A stretch of DNA of 9,165 nt from Phycisphaerales bacterium (GTDB taxonomy: Bacteria > Planctomycetota > Phycisphaerae > Sedimentisphaerales > Anaerohalosphaeraceae). Position 1 is the stretch's first letter; every line of letters starts with the position of its first letter. Positions 5,574-9,165 of the stretch are shown here, in pieces. The position numbers were made by a program, and so were the translations under genes. The notes under the pieces were generated by a model that searched no databases, was not told where the DNA came from, and was given only the letters and a program-made list of their open reading frames with translations. The stretch is taken from positions 1 to 9,165 of the forward strand of contig DSDH01000201.1 of the NCBI GenBank assembly GCA_011055475.1, written 5' to 3'.

Positions 5574-6668
5574 ATGAGCAAGATGTGGAGGGTTTTGGCC
5601 ATTGCGCTCGTGGTGTGTCCAGCGGCCCTGAGCATGGCCGCCCGATGGAATCCGCAAACGGTTGACTGGAAGGAAAACCCCGACCCCAGAGTAGGGGACT
5701 GGGGATTTGGCCGGCCGGGGTACCCCGAGGGCCTTTACATCCACGGTATCACCGTCAAGGCCGGGCAACCGGTGACGAACCCCCTCATCTACGATAACGA
5801 CGTGTACGATGATGTCTTCGACGATGAGCTCTGCTTCGTCATGGCCGGCCTGGGCCGGATGAACCTGGTCGGCCTGATCGTCACGCCCGTACTGACGGAT
5901 TTCTGGGGGTTCAGCAAGCCGCACTGGACGAAGACCGCCTACGAGTCTCGCGACCGGGCCAGGGCCTCCGGCATTCGCATGGACAGGATCCCGCCGATCA
6001 CGGCCGGCACCGAGGCCGAAAGCGAGAAGGCCGGCGAGCGGAAGGATTCAGCGGGCGCCCGACTGTACGTCAAGCTCATCAACGAGCATTTCCGCAAAGA
6101 CCCGGAGCACCCGGTGATCGTCAGCATCGGCGGCCAGGGCGCGACCTTGGCCTCGGCCTTTTGCATCGATCCGTCGATTGCGGACAAATGCATCGTGTAC
6201 TATACGGATATCCGCGTCTACAACGGCCATTACCAGTGGGCCTCCCGTCTGATCGCCAAGAACTTCCGCGTAGTCAGTTGGGGGGATGACCACTGGTGGA
6301 TTCCCAAGAAGGCGCAGAACGAATGGCGCGTCCTGCCCCGGCCGGAGCACGCCGAGGCCAAGGACAACGGCCCCAACAGCGGCGAATGGCGAAAACTCAG
6401 TGAGATGCAGGTGCCACTGCTGGATCACATGGTGTATCAGTTCCAACATCGTGGGGAGTATATCAAGCCCGATCGCAAGGCGGACTGTTACGGCGATGGG
6501 ACGTTCCTGCACGCCTGGTTGCCGGGGATGTTCGAGGATGTCGCGCTCATGGAGGTGCGGGGTGGGCAAGTGTTGCATATCACCCGATTCACCGAGAAGG
6601 GCGAACGGACGGTCAAGGCGTTCACCTTGTCGATGTTCTTGAATCCCAAGGCCTACGCCACCCGCTGA
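5574..6668 (+). CDS. Exported nucleoside-hydrolase-fold protein
   Basis: A GGAG ribosome site (5565-5568) and a promoter covering the earlier ATG 5511 support the start at 5574. Residues 1-22 of the 364-residue product form a signal peptide (MSKMWRVLAIALVVCPAALSMA), so it probably acts in the periplasm or outside. The acid-rich motif IYDNDVYDDVFDDELCFVMA at residues 72-91, followed by NLVGLIVTPV, resembles the calcium-binding N-terminal motif of inosine-uridine-type nucleoside hydrolases (DTDxGxDDAxA...LxGI). The segment VIVSIGGQGATLASAF.IDPSIADK (181-205) resembles the family's 'GPLTNLA...PEI...' helix, and GDGTFLHAW (307-315) may supply the late Asp. Aspartate spacing differs from true nucleoside hydrolases, so the substrate may be a glycoside or another N-ribosyl-like compound. 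It leads a same-strand cluster with PIG-L and NagB-like genes. Confidence 0.65.
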   Translation: MSKMWRVLAIALVVCPAALSMAARWNPQTVDWKENPDPRVGDWGFGRPGYPEGLYIHGITVKAGQPVTNPLIYDNDVYDDVFDDELCFVMAGLGRMNLVGLIVTPVLTDFWGFSKPHWTKTAYESRDRARASGIRMDRIPPITAGTEAESEKAGERKDSAGARLYVKLINEHFRKDPEHPVIVSIGGQGATLASAFCIDPSIADKCIVYYTDIRVYNGHYQWASRLIAKNFRVVSWGDDHWWIPKKAQNEWRVLPRPEHAEAKDNGPNSGEWRKLSEMQVPLLDHMVYQFQHRGEYIKPDRKADCYGDGTFLHAWLPGMFEDVALMEVRGGQVLHITRFTEKGERTVKAFTLSMFLNPKAYATR

Positions 6669-6728
6669 TGAGGAGGCTGTTGTGCCGTCGGGCTGGACGA
6701 ACGGAGCCTGAGAGTCTGGGAGAGGCCT

Positions 6729-7490
6729 ATGAGCGAACGCCACGTGGTCTTGAGTCTGGCGGCGCATCCGGATGATGCGGAGTTCTTTTGCGCGGGGACG
6801 CTGGCGCTGCTGGCCGGGCGGGGCTGGTCGGTGCACATCGCCACGATGACCGCCGGCGATTGCGGCACGGTGCAGTACAGCCGCGAAGAGATCGCCCGGA
6901 TTCGACGCAACGAGGCGGCGGCCGCCGCGGCGCTGATCGGCGCGACGTACCATTGCCTGGAGTGCGACGACGCCTTCGTGATGTACGACCGCCCGACGCT
7001 GCTGAAGGTCATCGCCCTCATTCGGCGGGTACAGCCGGCGATCGTGCTGGCCCCGTGCCGCGAGGACTACATGACCGATCACGTGCACACGAGTCGCCTG
7101 GCGATGACGGGCTGTTTCTGTGCGGGCGTGGTCAATATCGATACCGGCGACGCCCGGCCCTTCGAGCCGACGCCGCACCTGTACTACACCGACCCGCTGG
7201 AAAGCAAAGACATCTATGGCCGCGATGTGCCGCCGAGCCTGGTGGTCGACGTGGCCGAGGTGTTCGAGACCAAGCGGCGGATGCTGGCCTGCCACGCCAG
7301 CCAGCGGGACTGGCTGCTGACCCACCATGGGGTCGATGAGTACATCCAGATGATGGAGCGGCTCAGCCAGGCCTGCGGACAGCGGGCGGGCGTGGCGTAT
7401 GGCGAGGGCTTCCGCCAGCACTTGGGCAGTGCGTTTCCGCAGGATGATCGACTCAGTGCGGCGCTGGGCCCGGCCGCATACCGCTTATAG
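6729..7490 (+). CDS. PIG-L/LmbE-family N-acetyl-sugar deacetylase
   Basis: This 253-residue protein has normal length for the family, which removes acetyl groups from N-acetylglucosamine units of small molecules or glycoconjugates using a divalent metal. The signature AAHPDDAEFF is at residues 11-20, giving likely metal ligands H13 and D16, with D15 as general base. TDHVHTSR at 116-123 resembles the HPDHVHT segment of the mycothiol deacetylase MshB and would supply the third ligand, H118. There is no signal peptide, so the protein is cytoplasmic. ATG 6729 is the only start codon in frame after the stop at 6669 and follows GGGAGAGG. It is 60 bp downstream of the nucleoside-hydrolase-like gene. 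Its TAG is part of the AGGAGG ribosome site of the next gene, so the two are tightly linked. A truncated relative of its 5' end lies at 5294. Confidence 0.88.
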   Translation: MSERHVVLSLAAHPDDAEFFCAGTLALLAGRGWSVHIATMTAGDCGTVQYSREEIARIRRNEAAAAAALIGATYHCLECDDAFVMYDRPTLLKVIALIRRVQPAIVLAPCREDYMTDHVHTSRLAMTGCFCAGVVNIDTGDARPFEPTPHLYYTDPLESKDIYGRDVPPSLVVDVAEVFETKRRMLACHASQRDWLLTHHGVDEYIQMMERLSQACGQRAGVAYGEGFRQHLGSAFPQDDRLSAALGPAAYRL

Positions 7491-7500
7491 GAGGCAACGC

Positions 7501-8430
7501 ATGGCGCGACGACGCAGTCTTCTGGCGCCCCAATGGTGGGACTATACGACGCTGGATGAGGCCATTTTGAAAGAGGCCGCCGCCCTGAGCCCGGAGGATA
7601 TGCTCGCTCTGAGCCGCGAGGGGTTCACGGTCAAGTTCTACGATACGCTGGAGGACTTCTACCTGGCCGAGGCGCTGGAGTACATCACCGCCTGGCGGCA
7701 GGCGACGGCGGACAATCCGGTGGGCATCTGCGGGCCCATCGGGCCGACCGAGCAGTTGCCGCTGGTGGCGCGACTGGTGAACGAGCTGGACCTGAATCTG
7801 CGGCACGCGCACTTCTGGGGGATGGATGAGTGGTGCCTCGACGGCCGCGCGGTGGACACGAGCCATCCCTTGTCGTTCGAGCGGGCGGATCGGGAGCTGT
7901 GCTTCAACCGGATCGAGCCGCGGCGGCGGATGCCGGAGGAGAATCTGCACTTCCCCAAGGCCGACGCCCGCGCGTACGTGGAAAGCTGGCGACACGTCCG
8001 CTGCGCCGTCATGCAGGGCGGCCAGGGCGACATCAAACACTGGGCCTTCAACGACCCGGTCCGGCGGGAGGGCCCCTACCGGGATGAGCCGCCGTCGCCG
8101 GAGGAGTATCGCGGACTCTCGACACGGGTGGTCGATCTGCACCCCGTGACCATCATGCAGAACGCGCGGACCAGCGGCGGGGGCGTGGTGACCGGCGTGC
8201 CCACCCAGGCGATCACGGTGGGCCCCGTCCAAACCTGGCAGGCCGAGAAGGTCTCCATCTGGCAGGCCGGCACGCACGATAACCCGTTCGGAATGCGGCT
8301 GACGACGCTGATGATCGGCAAGCGAATCGCCGACAGCGCCGTGCCCATGTCGTTGCTGTCCGACCACCCGAACGTGCAGTTCAACTTCTACCGCCCGGGC
8401 CTGGGCGCCTGCCGGGTCGAGATGCATTGA
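7501..8430 (+). CDS. Glucosamine-6-phosphate deaminase-like (NagB-family) protein
   Basis: This 309-residue NagB-superfamily protein starts at ATG 7501, 6 bases after AGGAGG (7489-7494), which overlaps the stop of the deacetylase gene. Classical NagB converts glucosamine-6-phosphate to fructose-6-phosphate and ammonia. Conserved landmarks are GMDEW at 107-111 (D109 aligns with E. coli D72), HPLSFERA (122-129), QGDIKHWAFNDP at 175-186 (H180 aligns with H143), R223 (with R172) and QAITVGPVQTWQAEKVSI (236-253). Several positions differ from E. coli: Ile at D141, Asp at E148, no Lys at K208, and GPIGPT in place of the TGSTP phosphate loop. It is thus a divergent member, perhaps acting on a different or unphosphorylated amino sugar. 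Pairing with a PIG-L deacetylase parallels NagB-LmbE fusion proteins known in Bacteroidetes and suggests deacetylation followed by deamination. Confidence 0.8.
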   Translation: MARRRSLLAPQWWDYTTLDEAILKEAAALSPEDMLALSREGFTVKFYDTLEDFYLAEALEYITAWRQATADNPVGICGPIGPTEQLPLVARLVNELDLNLRHAHFWGMDEWCLDGRAVDTSHPLSFERADRELCFNRIEPRRRMPEENLHFPKADARAYVESWRHVRCAVMQGGQGDIKHWAFNDPVRREGPYRDEPPSPEEYRGLSTRVVDLHPVTIMQNARTSGGGVVTGVPTQAITVGPVQTWQAEKVSIWQAGTHDNPFGMRLTTLMIGKRIADSAVPMSLLSDHPNVQFNFYRPGLGACRVEMH

Positions 8431-8439
8431 CCGTCCGGC

Positions 8440-9054
8440 TCAAGGTCTCGGCCCCACGGCGGATGTGTCGGGGCCGTCGGCCATGATGTCGTAGAGCCGC
8501 CGCAACGCCTCACGGATATTGCCGTTGTGCCGTCGGTACAAGCCCTCCAGAACGGCGCGGTCGGGACACGCAGGGGCACGGGGGCCATCGGCGCTTAGGA
8601 GCCATTCGACCAGGCGGCACAGCAGCGCCGCATCGGTCCGGCAGGTCGCCCACGTCGGCAGTCGTCCCGGACGATGCGCCGTAATCACCAGGCCCCGATC
8701 CCGGCGCAGGACTGCGTTCTTGATCCGTCGCCACGCCAGCAGACCCAGGTGATCGGCGCCGTCGAGCAGCAGCACGTCGAAGGGCTGCTCCAGCACCGCA
8801 GTCACCTCCGGCCGTGGCGGCCGCACATCGACACTGAAAAACAACCGGGCCACCCGCAATCCGCGTTGGGTCAAGTGTCCGGCCAAGGTGTCCAGCAGCG
8901 TGGTCTTGCCCGACCCGCACGGTCCGACCACGGCGCCGCAGAAATGCATGGCTTCGAGGTGATCGAGCAGTTCCGCCCACGTGGCCTCGATCGGCTGGTA
9001 ACCCAGCGCCGTGATGCGGTCGACGCGGAACGGATTCTCGCGGGCCGGTCGCAT
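8440..9054 (-). CDS. P-loop ATPase, AAA-type (ExeA/TniB-like flavour)
   Basis: This 204-residue protein contains a clear Walker A, GPCGSGKT (residues 44-51), and Walker B, DVLLLDGAD (93-101). LVITAHRPGRLPTW (122-135) is in the position of a sensor/arginine region. The end (LYRRHNGNIREALRRLYDI, 172-190) resembles the small helical lid of AAA ATPases. The N-terminal NPF followed by a helix and the P-loop recalls ExeA-like or TniB-like ATPases. No DNA- or membrane-binding domain is visible, so the partner is unknown. An AAGGA ribosome site (complement of 9063-9067) overlaps the stop of the preceding gene, so translation is probably coupled to it. The gene converges on the NagB-like gene with only 9 bp between the stops. 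Confidence 0.7.
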   Translation of the reverse strand: MRPARENPFRVDRITALGYQPIEATWAELLDHLEAMHFCGAVVGPCGSGKTTLLDTLAGHLTQRGLRVARLFFSVDVRPPRPEVTAVLEQPFDVLLLDGADHLGLLAWRRIKNAVLRRDRGLVITAHRPGRLPTWATCRTDAALLCRLVEWLLSADGPRAPACPDRAVLEGLYRRHNGNIREALRRLYDIMADGPDTSAVGPRP

Positions 9055-9065
9055 GGTGATGGTCC

Positions 9066-9165
9066 TTACCTGGAGACGCCGCCCAGGACGATCTCACGGC
9101 CGGTCGGCGAGAGGGTGATTTCGACGCGGGCGACGTGGTCACCGGGCTCGGCGACGGCCTCGACG
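9066..9165 (-). CDS. C-terminal 32 residues of an unidentified protein (5' end outside window)
   Basis: On the minus strand a frame is open from the window edge to TAA (complement of 9066-9068). It encodes a beta-rich tail that includes DHVARVEITLSPTGREIVLG. It ends 11 bp before the ATPase start, and its stop codon is part of that gene's ribosome site, which supports it being a real operon partner. The fragment is too short to assign a family. Confidence 0.5.
   Translation of the reverse strand, partial: VEAVAEPGDHVARVEITLSPTGREIVLGGVSR

Noticed and set aside
5279..5665. Open frame of 128 codons beginning at the ATGA overlap with the endonuclease stop
   Set aside because: Only the first part matches PIG-L. 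After the 8-T run it reads out of frame through the dockerin tail, the promoter and the next gene, so it is a consequence of the frameshift.
6668..6775. Small ORFs with an AGGAGG site between the nucleoside-hydrolase-like and PIG-L genes (ATG 6668; GTG 6682 to 6711)
   Set aside because: The AGGAGG at 6671-6676 is striking, but the longer ORF runs out of frame into the PIG-L gene and the shorter is 9 codons with no overlap with the PIG-L start. There is not enough to call a leader peptide.
6048..7421. Minus-strand open frame of 457 codons over the nucleoside-hydrolase-like and PIG-L genes
   Set aside because: It is an antisense shadow of two genes with clear motifs.
303..8399. Possible avoidance of CCCGGG as a clue to endonuclease specificity
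   Set aside because: CCCGGG occurs at 303, 4384 and 8394, so there is no avoidance to exploit. Methylation would protect sites anyway, so specificity cannot be inferred.
8449..8476. Hairpin CGGCCCC / GGGGCCG near the convergent gene ends
   Set aside because: It has a 7-bp stem with a 14-base loop, no T-tract on either side, and lies inside the ATPase coding sequence. This is likely in GC-rich DNA and not convincing as a terminator.

Overview
The window is GC-rich and densely coded. It looks like a piece of a planctomycete-type chromosome, perhaps the Phycisphaerae/Sedimentisphaerales branch. That assignment is inference. It rests on gene style: a PQQ-like propeller protein, a secreted TolB-like propeller ending in half a dockerin repeat, an exported nucleoside-hydrolase-fold protein, and a PIG-L deacetylase next to a NagB-like protein. 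No rRNA, tRNA, CRISPR array or transposase was seen.

Layout, left to right. (1) 2-451 is the 3' end of a PQQ-like propeller gene, followed by an EamA-type permease (523-1398). A 10-codon leader ORF with a strong Shine-Dalgarno overlaps the permease start by ATGA. (2) A 184-bp spacer holds a promoter-like pair whose -10 lies inside a perfect 8-bp inverted repeat. It precedes a secreted eight-repeat propeller protein with a C-terminal dockerin half-repeat (1583-2773). (3) 2859-5282 is a two-gene restriction-modification module: a DNA methyltransferase with FxGxG and SPPY motifs, then a PD-(D/E)XK endonuclease. (4) 5294-5462 is a small chimeric pseudogene. (5) 5574-8430 is a three-gene same-strand cluster: an exported nucleoside-hydrolase-like protein, a PIG-L/LmbE deacetylase and a glucosamine-6-phosphate deaminase-like protein. 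(6) On the opposite strand, converging on it, are a P-loop ATPase (8440-9054) and the last 32 codons of the gene upstream of it.

The most notable observation concerns the junctions of the R-M module. The chimeric pseudogene just downstream of the endonuclease is the first 43 or so codons of a PIG-L gene (a diverged copy of the gene at 6729) joined at a shared GCCGGCGA to the last 49 bp of the dockerin-protein gene. The R-M module is therefore flanked by 49-bp direct repeats of the dockerin tail (2726-2774 and 5415-5463, 4 mismatches). Recombination between them would remove exactly 2,689 bp and leave the dockerin gene intact, directly in front of the promoter of the 5574 gene. I read this as the scar of an R-M insertion, and possibly as an excisable cassette.

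The 5574-8430 cluster suggests deacetylation followed by deamination or isomerisation of an amino sugar. However, the NagB-like protein has changed several canonical active-site and phosphate-contact positions, so its substrate may not be glucosamine-6-phosphate.
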